The position numbers and the translations under genes are program-made. A stretch of DNA of 64,000 nt from Nitratireductor thuwali (GTDB taxonomy: Bacteria > Pseudomonadota > Alphaproteobacteria > Rhizobiales > Rhizobiaceae), in contig NZ_CP030943.1 of NCBI RefSeq assembly GCF_036621415.1, positions 1-64,000 on the forward strand, in the 5' to 3' direction. The notes beneath the pieces are model-generated. The model made no database searches. It had not been told where the DNA came from and was given only the letters and a program-made list of their open reading frames with translations. Below are positions 16,705-27,725 of the stretch, one piece after another (position 1 is the stretch's first letter; each line of letters begins with the position of its first letter).

Positions 16705-18627
16705 CTAAACCTCCCTAATTGGGAGGGTGCGTTCGACCCTTCCCGTCTCACCTGTCTCGTAGGTCACGACGGCGCTGACATGGACGTCCTTTGATCCGTC
16801 ATAAAGCGCCGCGATTACATTCTGGTAGCGGTCCTCGACCACCGTTCGGCGCAGTTTGCGCGTGCGCGTGATCTCTCCGTCGTCGGGATCAAATTCCTTG
16901 TGCAGGCTGACGAACTTTTTGAGCTGCAGAGGCTCGGGGAGGGCTTTGTTGACGCGCAGAAAGGCCTCACGCAGCAGCGTAGCTACCTCTTCGCGCTGAG
17001 ACAGGTCAGCATAGGACACGTACGGTACGCCATTCACTTCGGCCCAGTGACCCACGACATCAAAATCGATACACACCATCGCCGTCAGCTCGTCGCGGCC
17101 GGCACCGATCACCGCCGCGTCCTTTATGTATGGGCTGAACTTCAGACGATTCTCGATAAAATTGGGCACATAGCGTTCACCGGCTTTCGTGTGCATCACT
17201 TCCGCAACGCGGCCAAGCACCACGAGATGGCCATCGTTTTCGAGATAGCCGGCATCACCGGTATGCAGCCATCCAGCCGAAAGCGTTTCAGCCGAGGCTT
17301 CAGGCTTGTTGTAGTATCCTGCGAAAACGCTGTCCGACTTCAGGAGGATTTCGCCATTGTCGGCGATCTTCACCTCGACCCCGGGGGCAGCCTTGCCCAC
17401 CGTGTGGAGACGCACCTCATCGGGTGCTTGGATGGCGTTGATGGCACTGTTCTCCGTCTGACCGTAGAGTTGGCGCAGCTTGATCCCGAGTGCTCGATAG
17501 AACACGAATGTGTCCTCTCCAATCGCCTCCCCGCCGGTGAAGGCGTTCTTCAGCCGGTGCATGCCGAACTGGTCCTTGATCGGCCCGAAGATCAGCATTT
17601 CGCCAATGAAACGAACGAGAGGTTCCAGCGCGCCAGCGCTCATGCCGTTGAGCTTGCGCCGCTCGGCAGCGACGGCGCCGTCCAAGAATAAGTGGTAAAG
17701 GCGCTTCTTCAGCGGCGTCGAATTTTCGATGCCGACCTGGATTGTCGTTAGAAGATTGTCCCAGCTGCGCGGCGCGGCCAGATAGAAGGTCGGCGCGACC
17801 TCGCGCAGGTCACGCAGCACGGTTTCCTGTCGTTCCGGCACGTTGACGGTGAAGCGCAGCAGAAGCGCGGCGGCTACCGTGATGGCATAATCACCCACCC
17901 AGGCCATCGGCAGATAGGCCAGCACCTCGTCTCCGAAATCGAAGGCCCCGGCGGCATGGCCGTTGCGCGCTGCCGCCAGCACGTTCTTCTGGCTCAGCAC
18001 GACGCCTTTGGGCTTGCCTGTCGTGCCCGACGAATGGAGGAACACCGCCGGATCGTCGGGCTTCGCCCGACCAAGCAAATCCTCGCGCAGCCCCGGCTCG
18101 CTGTTGAGGCGGTGGCTGCCGATCTCGACGAGATGCTCCCAGGATATCAGCCCAGGCGCCTCGTAGAAGCCGAGGCCCCGGGCATCGTCATAAACGATGT
18201 GCTTCAACAGCGTGGCCCCGGCGTCACGCAGTTCCAAAATCTTGTCCACCTGCTCCTGGTCTTCGGCGAGAGCGGCTACGACGTTCGCCTCGTCCGCGAA
18301 ATGTTGGAGTTCTTCGAGTGTGGTACCTGGATAGGCGGGCATGGCGTAGACCCCTAGTGTGGCCAGCGCCAGCATCCCGCAATAGAGGCGGACACGATTG
18401 TCACCGAGAATGAGCACCGCATCTCCCGGCTTCAGGCCGAACCCGTCCAGGCCGGCAGCGCAGGCAAGGACTTCTTCCGCGTATTCAGCCCAGGTGGTCG
18501 GCTTCCAGATCCCGCGCTCTTTTTCACGCAATGCGATGTCGCTGCCGTGTTCGGACGCGTTCCGCATCAGAACCGAGGCGATGGTTTCACCCGCGATCGT
18601 CAGGCTTTGTCTGCGGCTCTCAGCCAT
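16705..18627 (-). CDS. AMP-forming long-chain-type acyl-CoA synthetase within the ABC operon
   Basis: 640-residue adenylate-forming ligase that activates a carboxylate to its acyl-CoA. The ATP-binding motif is SSGTTGKPKG (about 199-208), followed by YGQTENS, the hinge region GWLHTGDAGYLENDG and the C-terminal ITRTRKLRR with the candidate catalytic Lys. Length and motif order resemble long-chain (FadD15-like) synthetases, with no signal peptide. The gene sits between livG and livH with an 8-bp overlap to livG, so uptake and activation are co-expressed. This suggests vectorial trapping of the imported acid as a CoA ester. ATG 18627 is preferred over the in-frame start at 18651 because the extra residues lie inside livG. 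Confidence 0.9.
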   Translation of the reverse strand: MAESRRQSLTIAGETIASVLMRNASEHGSDIALREKERGIWKPTTWAEYAEEVLACAAGLDGFGLKPGDAVLILGDNRVRLYCGMLALATLGVYAMPAYPGTTLEELQHFADEANVVAALAEDQEQVDKILELRDAGATLLKHIVYDDARGLGFYEAPGLISWEHLVEIGSHRLNSEPGLREDLLGRAKPDDPAVFLHSSGTTGKPKGVVLSQKNVLAAARNGHAAGAFDFGDEVLAYLPMAWVGDYAITVAAALLLRFTVNVPERQETVLRDLREVAPTFYLAAPRSWDNLLTTIQVGIENSTPLKKRLYHLFLDGAVAAERRKLNGMSAGALEPLVRFIGEMLIFGPIKDQFGMHRLKNAFTGGEAIGEDTFVFYRALGIKLRQLYGQTENSAINAIQAPDEVRLHTVGKAAPGVEVKIADNGEILLKSDSVFAGYYNKPEASAETLSAGWLHTGDAGYLENDGHLVVLGRVAEVMHTKAGERYVPNFIENRLKFSPYIKDAAVIGAGRDELTAMVCIDFDVVGHWAEVNGVPYVSYADLSQREEVATLLREAFLRVNKALPEPLQLKKFVSLHKEFDPDDGEITRTRKLRRTVVEDRYQNVIAALYDGSKDVHVSAVVTYETGETGRVERTLPIREV

Positions 18628-19438
18628 GCGCGCCCCCGATATACGCCTCAACGACGCGCGGGTCCTTGACGACCTCCTTCGGAATCCCGCTGGCGATCAT
18701 CTCGCCATAGTTGAGCGCAAGCATCCGGTCACAGATACCGGTAATGACGTCCATGTGGTGCTCGATCAGCAGCACGCTTATGCCCCGTTCAGCTCTCGCG
18801 TCGAGAATGAAACGGGCCATATAGCCCTTCTCCTCCTGGTTCATGCCCGCCATGGGCTCGTCGAGTATGAGAAGATGAGGTTCCGCGACCAGCGCCCGCG
18901 CCAGTTCGACCCGCTTCTTGAGGCCGATTGGAATACCGTCCACGAGCTCGTTGCGGATGCTTTCGAGCTGGAGAAATTCGATCACCTCCTCGACCACCTC
19001 ACGGTTCCTGATCTCGCTCGGTCGCGCCACCCACCAATACAGCGCAGTGGGAAGAACTCCGGGCTTCATGTGGATGTGGCGCCCCAAAAGAATGTTCTCG
19101 AGCACGCTCATGCCGTTGAAAAGTGCGAGGTTCTGGAAGGTCCGAGCTATGCCAAGCTTGGCTACCTTGTGCGGCGCGGTGCCCGTGATGTCCTTGCCAT
19201 CGAGACAGATTGCGCCCTTGTTCGGCGGATAGAAACCGGTGATCGCGTTGGTCACCGTCGTCTTTCCGCTCCCGTTCGGTCCGACGAGGCCGAATATCTC
19301 GCCCTTATGAATACTGAGGTCCACCCCGCTAACGGCAACAATACCGCCGAACCGACGTTCGATCCCGCGGCACTCCAATACCGGAGGAGCTTTGCCGTGT
19401 TGCTGCTCTCCGGTGAAATTGTTGGTCATTTCATTCAT
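18620..19438 (-). CDS. livG: ABC transporter ATP-binding protein LivG
   Basis: 272-residue LivG ATPase. Walker A is GPNGSGKTTVTNAI (about residues 52-65), the Q-loop region is GIARTFQNLALFNGMSVLEN, Walker B LLILDEPMAGMNQ. The signature motif is degenerate (IPIGLKKRVELARAL), as is usual for LivG. It partners LivF. It overlaps the synthetase start by 8 bp and lies 27 bp after the SDR gene, so it belongs to the operon whose promoter carries operator site 3. Confidence 0.93.
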   Translation of the reverse strand: MNEMTNNFTGEQQHGKAPPVLECRGIERRFGGIVAVSGVDLSIHKGEIFGLVGPNGSGKTTVTNAITGFYPPNKGAICLDGKDITGTAPHKVAKLGIARTFQNLALFNGMSVLENILLGRHIHMKPGVLPTALYWWVARPSEIRNREVVEEVIEFLQLESIRNELVDGIPIGLKKRVELARALVAEPHLLILDEPMAGMNQEEKGYMARFILDARAERGISVLLIEHHMDVITGICDRMLALNYGEMIASGIPKEVVKDPRVVEAYIGGAHG

Positions 19439-19465
19439 GTCGCCGTCGAAGCTCTTGTTCTGGTA

Positions 19466-20320
19466 TCACGCGATATGGAAATAGTCGGGCCGGCCTGTCG
19501 GCCAGGGATCGCCCCACAGCTGCTGCCCGCCGTCCACGTTGAGCACTTCGCCAGTGACGAACTTGCCGGAGGGTGCGGCCAAATAGACCACCGCCTCGGC
19601 GACATCCCATTCGTCGCCGGCGTGACGCATCGGGTTGGACTCCTCAAACGTCGCCGCTCCCTCCTCGGGATATCGCGCAAACCCGGTGCTTTCGCAGCAT
19701 CCCGGCGCCACGCAGTTGACGCGGATATCGTGCGGGGCCCATTCGACGGCCACCGATTTGGACAGGTAGATGACCCCGGCGCGCGCGGCGCAGCTATGTG
19801 CGATCCCAGGCATGCCGCGCCAGATATCCGCGACAATGCTCACGATGGCGCCGGGACGCCCGGCCTTGACCCAATTCCGGGCCGCAGCCTGCATCATCCA
19901 CCAGGTGCCATTGAGGTTGGTGTCGATGACGGCGTTCCAGCCTTTCGGCGTGTAGTCAAGGGCGGGCTGCGGAAACTGTCCGCCCGCATTGTTCACCAGA
20001 GTGTCGAACCCGCCGAAATGGTCGCCGACGCCATCGACGAAATTCTGCACCTGTTCGGGATCCCGGATGGTCATGGGACGAGCGAGCACCTGCCCGCCAA
20101 AGCCACGCAGGAACTTCGCGGCTTCTTCGAGCTTTTCCGGGTTCCGCCCGTTGATGGCGAGATCGGCCCCAAGACGGGCGAACAAGGTGGCGATCGCCAG
20201 GCCCAGCCCGCCTCCCGCGCCGGTCACGACAACGGTTTTTCCCGAAAACAGCCCATCAACATAGACCGTTTGATGATCGCGCAGTCGTTCACGGGAAAAC
20301 CCGTAACCGGCTTCCGGCAT
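19466..20320 (-). CDS. SDR oxidoreductase of the trans-2-enoyl-CoA/dienoyl-CoA reductase type
   Basis: 284-residue short-chain dehydrogenase/reductase. The nucleotide motif TGAGGGLG (about 38-45) and NNAGG are present. The usual YxxxK pair is replaced: the segment reads IAHSCAARAGVIYLSKS, so His and Arg stand where Tyr and Lys are expected. Peroxisomal trans-2-enoyl-CoA reductase has the same H-x-x-A-R pattern, so an enoyl- or dienoyl-CoA reductase role is more likely than alcohol oxidation. ATG 20320 follows GGGAGG. First gene of the liv/synthetase operon, 50 bp downstream of operator site 3. Confidence 0.82.
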   Translation of the reverse strand: MPEAGYGFSRERLRDHQTVYVDGLFSGKTVVVTGAGGGLGLAIATLFARLGADLAINGRNPEKLEEAAKFLRGFGGQVLARPMTIRDPEQVQNFVDGVGDHFGGFDTLVNNAGGQFPQPALDYTPKGWNAVIDTNLNGTWWMMQAAARNWVKAGRPGAIVSIVADIWRGMPGIAHSCAARAGVIYLSKSVAVEWAPHDIRVNCVAPGCCESTGFARYPEEGAATFEESNPMRHAGDEWDVAEAVVYLAAPSGKFVTGEVLNVDGGQQLWGDPWPTGRPDYFHIA

Positions 20321-20369
20321 TGACGTTCCTCCCAAAACGGATCGGACTGTTGTCCTTGATCCGGTTAAA

Positions 20370-20385
20370 CCTAACGCACGTTAGA
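20370..20385. promoter_or_regulatory. TetR-type operator palindrome, site 3
   Basis: CCTAACGCACGTTAGA; the core CTAACG-CA-CGTTAG is a perfect palindrome. On the minus strand a -35-like TTGCCT (20391-20396) is 17 bp from TAGGTT (20368-20373), and the operator starts 11 bp after the start of the -35, exactly as at sites 2, 7 and 8. It should control the SDR-livG-synthetase-livHMF-binding protein operon. Confidence 0.72.
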
Positions 20386-20427
20386 AAAATAGGCAACCCC
20401 CGACTCTGGAACGGCTTCGCTCCGGAT

Positions 20428-21594
20428 TCAGTACGATTTGGGCAGACCCAGCGCCTTCTCGGCGATGAAGGACATCAGCATCTGAGGCGTGACCGGCACG
20501 ATGTGAAAGAGAAGCGCTTCGCGCACCAGCCTCTCGATGTGATATTCCTTGGCGTAGCCGAAGCCGCCAAATGTCATCTGCGCCGTTTGCGTCGCCTCGA
20601 CCGCGGCTTCGGCCGCCAGCAACTTGGCGGCATTCGCCTCGACCCCGCAGGGTTCGCCCGCGTCATAAAGCGCTGCGGCATGCATTACCATCAGGTTTGC
20701 AGCCTCGACCTTCGCCCAGGCCTTGGCGAGCGGGTGCTGCACGCCCTGGTTCTGACCGATGGGGCGTCCGAAAACCTGGCGCTCCTTGGCATAGGCGGCG
20801 GCGCGTTGTAGGGCGATCCGGGCAATGCCCACGCATTCCCCGGCCACGAGGATGCGCTCGGGATTGAGCCCGTGCAGGATCTGCCTGAAACCCTGTCCTT
20901 CCTCGCCGATCAGGTTCTCCGCCGGGATCGGCAGCCCATCGATAAACAGTTCGTTCGAGTCGACCGCCTTGCGGCCCATCTTCTCGATCTCGCGCACATC
21001 GACGAAGGTCCGGTCCAGTTCGGTATAGAAGAGCGACAGGCCCTCGGTCGGTTTTGCCACCTCCTCAAGCGGCGTCGTGCGCGCCAGAAGCAGGATCTTG
21101 TCGGACACCTGGGCGGTGGAAATCCACACTTTCTGGCCATGCACGACGTAGCGATCGCGCTGCCGCACCGCGCGCGTCTTGAGCCGGGTCGTGTCGAGGC
21201 CGGTCGTCGGCTCGGTGACGCCGAAACAGGCCTTTTCGCGCCCATCGATCATCGGTGGCAGCATCCGCGCCTTTTGCTGCGCGCTGCCGAAGACCACGAC
21301 CGGGTTCAGGCCGAAGATGTTCATGTGAACGGCCGAGGCCGCGCTGGCACCGCCGCCAGATTCAGCGATGGCCTGCATCATGATCGTGGCTTCGGTGATC
21401 CCGAGGCCGGCGCCTCCATATTCCTCCGGCATCGCTATCCCCAGCCAGCCGCCGTCCGCCATCGCTCTGTGCAGTTCGTGCGGAAAACCGCCGTTGCGGT
21501 CGCGTTCGAGCCAGTACGCGTCATCGAACTCCGCACAGATCCTCAGGATCGTATCGCGGATGTCCTGCTGCTGTTCGGTCAGCCTGAAACTCAT
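20428..21594 (-). CDS. Acyl-CoA dehydrogenase
   Basis: 388-residue full-length ACAD. FAD/substrate motifs are CFGVTEPTTGLDTTRLKT and KVWISTAQVSDKILLLAR; the C-terminal GGFGYAKEYHIERLVRE (about 355-370) has Glu at the medium-chain-type catalytic position. It desaturates an acyl-CoA and feeds EtfAB. Its ATG overlaps the CaiB stop by four bases, making a CaiB-ACAD pair controlled from operator site 4. Activate-then-desaturate is the obvious sequence. Substrate unknown. Confidence 0.9.
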   Translation of the reverse strand: MSFRLTEQQQDIRDTILRICAEFDDAYWLERDRNGGFPHELHRAMADGGWLGIAMPEEYGGAGLGITEATIMMQAIAESGGGASAASAVHMNIFGLNPVVVFGSAQQKARMLPPMIDGREKACFGVTEPTTGLDTTRLKTRAVRQRDRYVVHGQKVWISTAQVSDKILLLARTTPLEEVAKPTEGLSLFYTELDRTFVDVREIEKMGRKAVDSNELFIDGLPIPAENLIGEEGQGFRQILHGLNPERILVAGECVGIARIALQRAAAYAKERQVFGRPIGQNQGVQHPLAKAWAKVEAANLMVMHAAALYDAGEPCGVEANAAKLLAAEAAVEATQTAQMTFGGFGYAKEYHIERLVREALLFHIVPVTPQMLMSFIAEKALGLPKSY

Positions 21595-22808
21595 GCCATT
21601 TCCTCCCCGGCAGGACCAATTGCGATCAGACCTGCCTCCGCCAACCTTTCGATCGTCGCCTTGTCATAGCCGAGCTCCTTCACGATTGCAGCAGTGTCCG
21701 CGCCCGGCCGCCGCCCCAACCAGCGAACGCTACCCGGCGTATCACTCAGACGCGGCACTGGGCCGACCACCTTCGTCGCATCGCCTTCGACCGATACGAT
21801 ATCGCCGCGATGGGCGATCTGCGGGTGGGCCACGATGTTCTCGGCGCTCAGCACCGGCGCGGCCACCGCATCGTGGCGCGCGAATTCCGCCTCGACCTCG
21901 GAAAACTCCCTTGCGGTGACGAATTCGTTGAGCCGGTCAAAGATCTCGCTCATATGCGCCGAGATTCCCTCCATCGTGGCAAAACGCGGATCCTCGGCAA
22001 AACTGGCCCCGCCCACCGCGCGCAACAACCGTCTGGCCGTCTCCGCGCCACCGGCCGAGACGGTCACCCAGACACCGTCCTTGGTGCGGAATGTGCCGCC
22101 CGGCGCAAAATCCATCGGCTGACGCAGCCCGTTGCGCATCGGCGAGACGCCTGCTCCGGTCAGAGCGGGAATATGATAATCGATCAGCCGCAACAGGGCT
22201 TCGAATACCGCCAGATCGACGATCTGACCGCGAACCGTGCCCCTCTCGCGGGCGAAAAGGGCGATCATGATGCCCAGGGCTCCCATCAGCCCCGTCGTGC
22301 TGTCGGCGGCCGGGAAACCGGGATGCATTGGCGAGCCATCGGCGTAGCCCGTGAGGTGCGCCAGGCCGCTCATCGCCTCGGCGGCGCGCCCGAAGGCCGG
22401 CGTCTTGCGCATCGGCCCATCCTGCCCGTAGCCCGACACCCGCAAGATCACCAGGTCGGGGTTCCATTGATGCAGAACCTCTGGCCCGATCCCCGCCCGC
22501 TCGAGCACGCCGGGACGGAAATTTTCCACCAGAACATCCGCACTTTCGACCAGCTTTTCCAGGACCTCGCGCCCGGGATCGCTCTTCCAGTCGAGCGCGA
22601 GGATTCGCTTGTTGCGGGCAAGCGTCTTCCACCAGACGCCGACCCCGTCCTGCGCTTTCGGGCCCAGTTCGCGCATCATGTCGCCTCGGCCGGGGGCTTC
22701 GATCTTGATCACCTCGGCACCGAAATCCGAAAGAAGTGCTGCCGCCAGCGGCCCTGCGATCACATGGCCAAGTTCAATAATCCGAATATCGCCGAGCGGC
22801 ATCGCCAT
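21591..22808 (-). CDS. CaiB/BaiF family CoA-transferase
   Basis: 405-residue class III CoA-transferase, slightly longer than its paralogues here. Features: DIRIIELGHVIAGPLAAALL, EVIKIEAPGRGDMMRELGP, and VSGYGQDGPMRKTPAFGRAAE. The position aligned with the formyl-CoA transferase Asp is Glu (LAVFEALL). It likely forms the CoA ester that the downstream ACAD oxidises. Operator site 4 lies 36 bp upstream of the ATG, inside a TTCAAA-N17-TATGCT promoter. Confidence 0.84.
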   Translation of the reverse strand: MAMPLGDIRIIELGHVIAGPLAAALLSDFGAEVIKIEAPGRGDMMRELGPKAQDGVGVWWKTLARNKRILALDWKSDPGREVLEKLVESADVLVENFRPGVLERAGIGPEVLHQWNPDLVILRVSGYGQDGPMRKTPAFGRAAEAMSGLAHLTGYADGSPMHPGFPAADSTTGLMGALGIMIALFARERGTVRGQIVDLAVFEALLRLIDYHIPALTGAGVSPMRNGLRQPMDFAPGGTFRTKDGVWVTVSAGGAETARRLLRAVGGASFAEDPRFATMEGISAHMSEIFDRLNEFVTAREFSEVEAEFARHDAVAAPVLSAENIVAHPQIAHRGDIVSVEGDATKVVGPVPRLSDTPGSVRWLGRRPGADTAAIVKELGYDKATIERLAEAGLIAIGPAGEEMA

Positions 22809-22844
22809 GTCAGCCCTCCCTGGTCCTCACGACGGCAAGCATAA

Positions 22845-22860
22845 TCTAACATTTGTTAGA
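22845..22860. promoter_or_regulatory. TetR-type operator palindrome, site 4
   Basis: TCTAACATTTGTTAGA, a perfect 7-2-7 palindrome. On the minus strand it fills the spacer between TTCAAA (22861-22866) and TATGCT (22838-22843), 17 bp apart, upstream of the CaiB-ACAD pair. The remaining sequence up to the bioY stop (22861-23074) holds no gene I recognise. Confidence 0.76.
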
Positions 22861-23074
22861 TTTGAAGGAGGGAGTCTACGCGAAGGCCGCAAGAAAGTGA
22901 TGGGGCGAAGCGGGCGAGGCCCGGATCGCCCGTTCACTCGATGGGCCACCTCCCCGGCTGGATGAAGCCGTTCAGCGGCATTTCGGCCAGGACGCCACAA
23001 GGCGAAAGCCATCGCCCTCGAAACGGCACCGTCTTTGGTCTCCGCCTCGTTCGCGGTCGAGAAGGGACGCTCCA

Positions 23075-23680
23075 TTATTTCTTCTCGGGCTTTTCTCCCG
23101 ATATGTGTCCAAGTCCCGGAACGACCATGGATGCGGCAATGAAGAGCAGACCGGCGATGGCCGATTTGACCAGGTCACCCAACAGAAACGGATAAAAGCC
23201 GGCCATGAGGAGGCGCTCGCCATAGCCGGTGAAGACGCCCAGCCATGCAAGCCCGGGAATGTAGATTAGCGCATTTGCGACGACGGCAACTGTGACCGCC
23301 CCCGGGATTGTCTTGGCATATCCTTTTCTTGCCAGCCATCCAGCCGCAAAGGCCGATATCGCAAAGCCCGCAAGGTAGCCGCCTGTCGGCCCGGCAACAT
23401 ATGCCAGGCCAGAAGGCGCCGGTGGCGTGCCGGCGAAGACCGGATAGCCTGCCAGCCCCTGCAGGATATAGGCAATGACGATGCCAGAACCGCGGACAGG
23501 CCCGAGGAACAGGCCAAGCGCGACGACCACCAGGGTCTGCAACGTCATCGGAACCGGATAGAACGGAACTTGCGCCTTCGCAGACGCCGTCAGAAGTATC
23601 GTACCGGCGATCAGGATGAGCGCCTCGCCGAGCAATGTTGCGACGACATTCCGTCCCACAAATACCTTGTTGTTATACAT
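23075..23680 (-). CDS. bioY: BioY biotin transporter S component
   Basis: 201-residue hydrophobic protein of the BioY family, the substrate-binding membrane unit of biotin ECF or stand-alone transporters. The motif VPMTLQTLVVVALGLFLGP near residue 44 and the glycine-rich AGPTGGYLAGFAISAFAAGW are BioY hallmarks; about six hydrophobic segments. ATG 23680 has an AAGGAG site 9 bp upstream; an earlier in-frame ATG is too close to that site. No ECF ATPase or T component is nearby. It follows the carboxylase operon by 75 bp on the same strand, so it may supply biotin for the two biotin-dependent carboxylases of this region. Confidence 0.93.
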   Translation of the reverse strand: MYNNKVFVGRNVVATLLGEALILIAGTILLTASAKAQVPFYPVPMTLQTLVVVALGLFLGPVRGSGIVIAYILQGLAGYPVFAGTPPAPSGLAYVAGPTGGYLAGFAISAFAAGWLARKGYAKTIPGAVTVAVVANALIYIPGLAWLGVFTGYGERLLMAGFYPFLLGDLVKSAIAGLLFIAASMVVPGLGHISGEKPEKK

Positions 23681-23755
23681 ATTGCTAACTCCTTTCATGA
23701 TTTGGGCTCGGATCTTGGAGAGTTTTCTTTCAGAGGTCGGGGCTCAATTGGCTGT

Positions 23756-24918
23756 TCACATGCGCTTGGCGACTTCTTCGAGCATCACCTCGGTCGCGCC
23801 CCCGCCGATCGCCTGCACACGAACGTCGCGCGACATGCGCTCGACCGGGTTTTCGCGCATGTAGCCCATGCCGCCATGGAACTGCACGCAGTCATAAAGC
23901 ACGCTGTTGGCCAGCTCGCCGCAATAAGCCTTCACCATCGACACCTCGCGCACGCATTCAACGCCAGCCGCGTCGAGCCGCGCGGCGTGATAGACGAGCT
24001 GCCGACCCGCCTCGATCCGTGTCAGGCAGTCGGCAAGGCGCTGGCGGACGACCTGCTTGTTCCACAAAACGCCGCCGAAGGCCCTGCGCTGCTTGACATA
24101 GTCCACGGTCATGTCCATCGCGGCCTGCGCCTCGGCGCAGGCCATCGCGCCCAGCACGATCCGCTCGTTCCGGAAGTTCTTCATCACCGCATAAAAGCCG
24201 CGGTTCACCTCGCCCAGGACGTTCTCGGCCGGCACGCGGACATCCTCGAAAATCAGCTCGGCCGTGTCCGAACACAGCCAGCCGGTCTTGTTCAGCGCCC
24301 GGCCGACCGAAAAACCCGGTGTGCCCTTTTCGATGGCGAACATGGTGATCCCGCGTGAGCCCTTGGCATCGGGGTCGGTCTTGGCGGCGACAAAGTAGAG
24401 ATCGCCATGCACCCCGTTGGTGATGAACATCTTGGTGCCGTTCAACACCCAGTCCGACCCATGCTGCACGGCGCGTGTGCGCATCCCCGCAACGTCCGAG
24501 CCCGCGCCCGGTTCGGTCACGGCGACGGCGGTGATCGTCTCGCCCGCGGTGATGCCAGGCATCCAGCGCGCCTTCTGCTCGGGTGTGCCGGCGTTCTCCA
24601 GATGCGGCGAGGCCATGTCGGTATGCACCAGCACCGTGGCCGAGAACCCGCCGTAGGTGGACCGGCCGACCTCCTCGGCCAGCATCACGCTCGACATGAC
24701 ATCGAGCCCGGCGCCGCCATACCGTTCGTCATAGCGCATGCCGAGAACGCCGAGCGCGCCCATTTGGCGTAGCACCTCGCGCGGAACCATGCCCTTCTCT
24801 TCCCAGGATTCACCCTTGGGCTTCACCTCGGTCTCGATGAAGCGACGCAGCTGAGCTCGGATCATTTGGATATCCTCGCCGAACGGGGCGATGGCCGCGG
24901 CGGTGGTCTCGTGTCGGG

Positions 24919-24922
<4 letters not shown>
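23756..24922 (-). CDS. Acyl-CoA dehydrogenase of the carboxylase operon
   Basis: 388-residue ACAD. Motifs: AVTEPGAGSDVAGMRTRA (about 135-152), LNGTKMFITNGVHGD and the C-terminal FHGGMGYMRENPVERMSRD, with Glu at the medium-chain-type catalytic position. The isovaleryl-CoA dehydrogenase pattern MSGLDLER is absent, so a citronellyl-CoA or long/branched-chain dehydrogenase is more likely than isovaleryl-CoA dehydrogenase. Its ATG overlaps the biotin-carboxylase stop by four bases. It would make the 2-enoyl-CoA that the co-encoded carboxylase acts on. Confidence 0.88.
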
Positions 24923-26918
<1,996 letters not shown>

Positions 26919-26934
<16 letters not shown>

Positions 26935-27716
26935 GAGGGCGTGTCCTTGTTTAGGAAGCTGTTGATCCCCTCGATGCCTTCCTCGGTCTCCCAGGCGTCG
27001 GCGAGACGGTCGGCGGTATAGATCATGCTGTCTTCGAGCCCGTGGCTCGCGACATAGGCGATCAGCCGCTTGGTGTCGGCCACTGCCCCGGGCGCGGCCT
27101 GCAGATGGGCCTGGACGACGCGCTCCACCGCCTCGTCCAGCGCATCCGGCGCGACCACCTCGGTCAGCAGTCCGATCCGTTCGGCCCGCGCCGTGTCGAA
27201 GAGGGCACCTGACAGCATCGTCTCGCGCGACGCCGCCTCGCCGATGCGCGCCAGCACGTAGGGCGAGATGTTGGCGGGCAGGAGGCCGAGCCGCACCTCG
27301 GTCAGGCCGAATCTCGCACCCTCGGCGCCGATGGCGTAGTCGCACACCGATATCAGGCCGACGCCCCCGCCATAGGCCGGCCCGTTGATTCGCCCGATCA
27401 GCGGCTTTGGCAGCGTATCGAGCCGGCGCAAGAGCCGAGCGAGCGTGGCACTCTGTGCCACCCGTTCCGCGCGGCTCTTTTGCACGTTTGAGGCGAACCA
27501 GTTGAAGTCGCCCCCTGCGCAGAAGCTCTTGCCCGCCCCCGTCAGCACCACGATGCGCACCGCCTTGTCCTCGGCAAGCGCCGCCGCCGCATCGGCGAGG
27601 TTTGAGATCAGCGCCGCGTTGAGCGAATTGTGTTTGTCGGGGCGATTGAGGATCACGGTGGCGACGCCGCGCGCGTCCACGTCAATCCGCAGCGTTTCAT
27701 AGTGGTCGTGAACCAT
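26919..27716 (-). CDS. LiuC/AtuE-type enoyl-CoA (glutaconyl-CoA) hydratase
   Basis: 265-residue crotonase. INGPAYGGGVGLISVCDYAI gives the oxyanion hole; GLTEVRLGLLPANISPYVLA contains one catalytic Glu and the 'PAxISPYV' string seen in methylglutaconyl-CoA hydratases of Liu clusters. It should hydrate the carboxylated glutaconyl-CoA product of the neighbouring carboxylase. It lies between the CT subunit (9-bp gap) and the alpha subunit (16-bp overlap), the same gene content as liu and atu clusters. The alternative is isohexenylglutaconyl-CoA hydratase. Confidence 0.82.
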
Positions 27717-27725
27717 TGACTGTCC

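Noticed and set aside
18398..20323. A 641-codon plus-strand open frame opposite the synthetase, livG and SDR genes
   Set aside because: Entirely antisense to three clear genes in a tight operon; no family similarity and no ribosome site.
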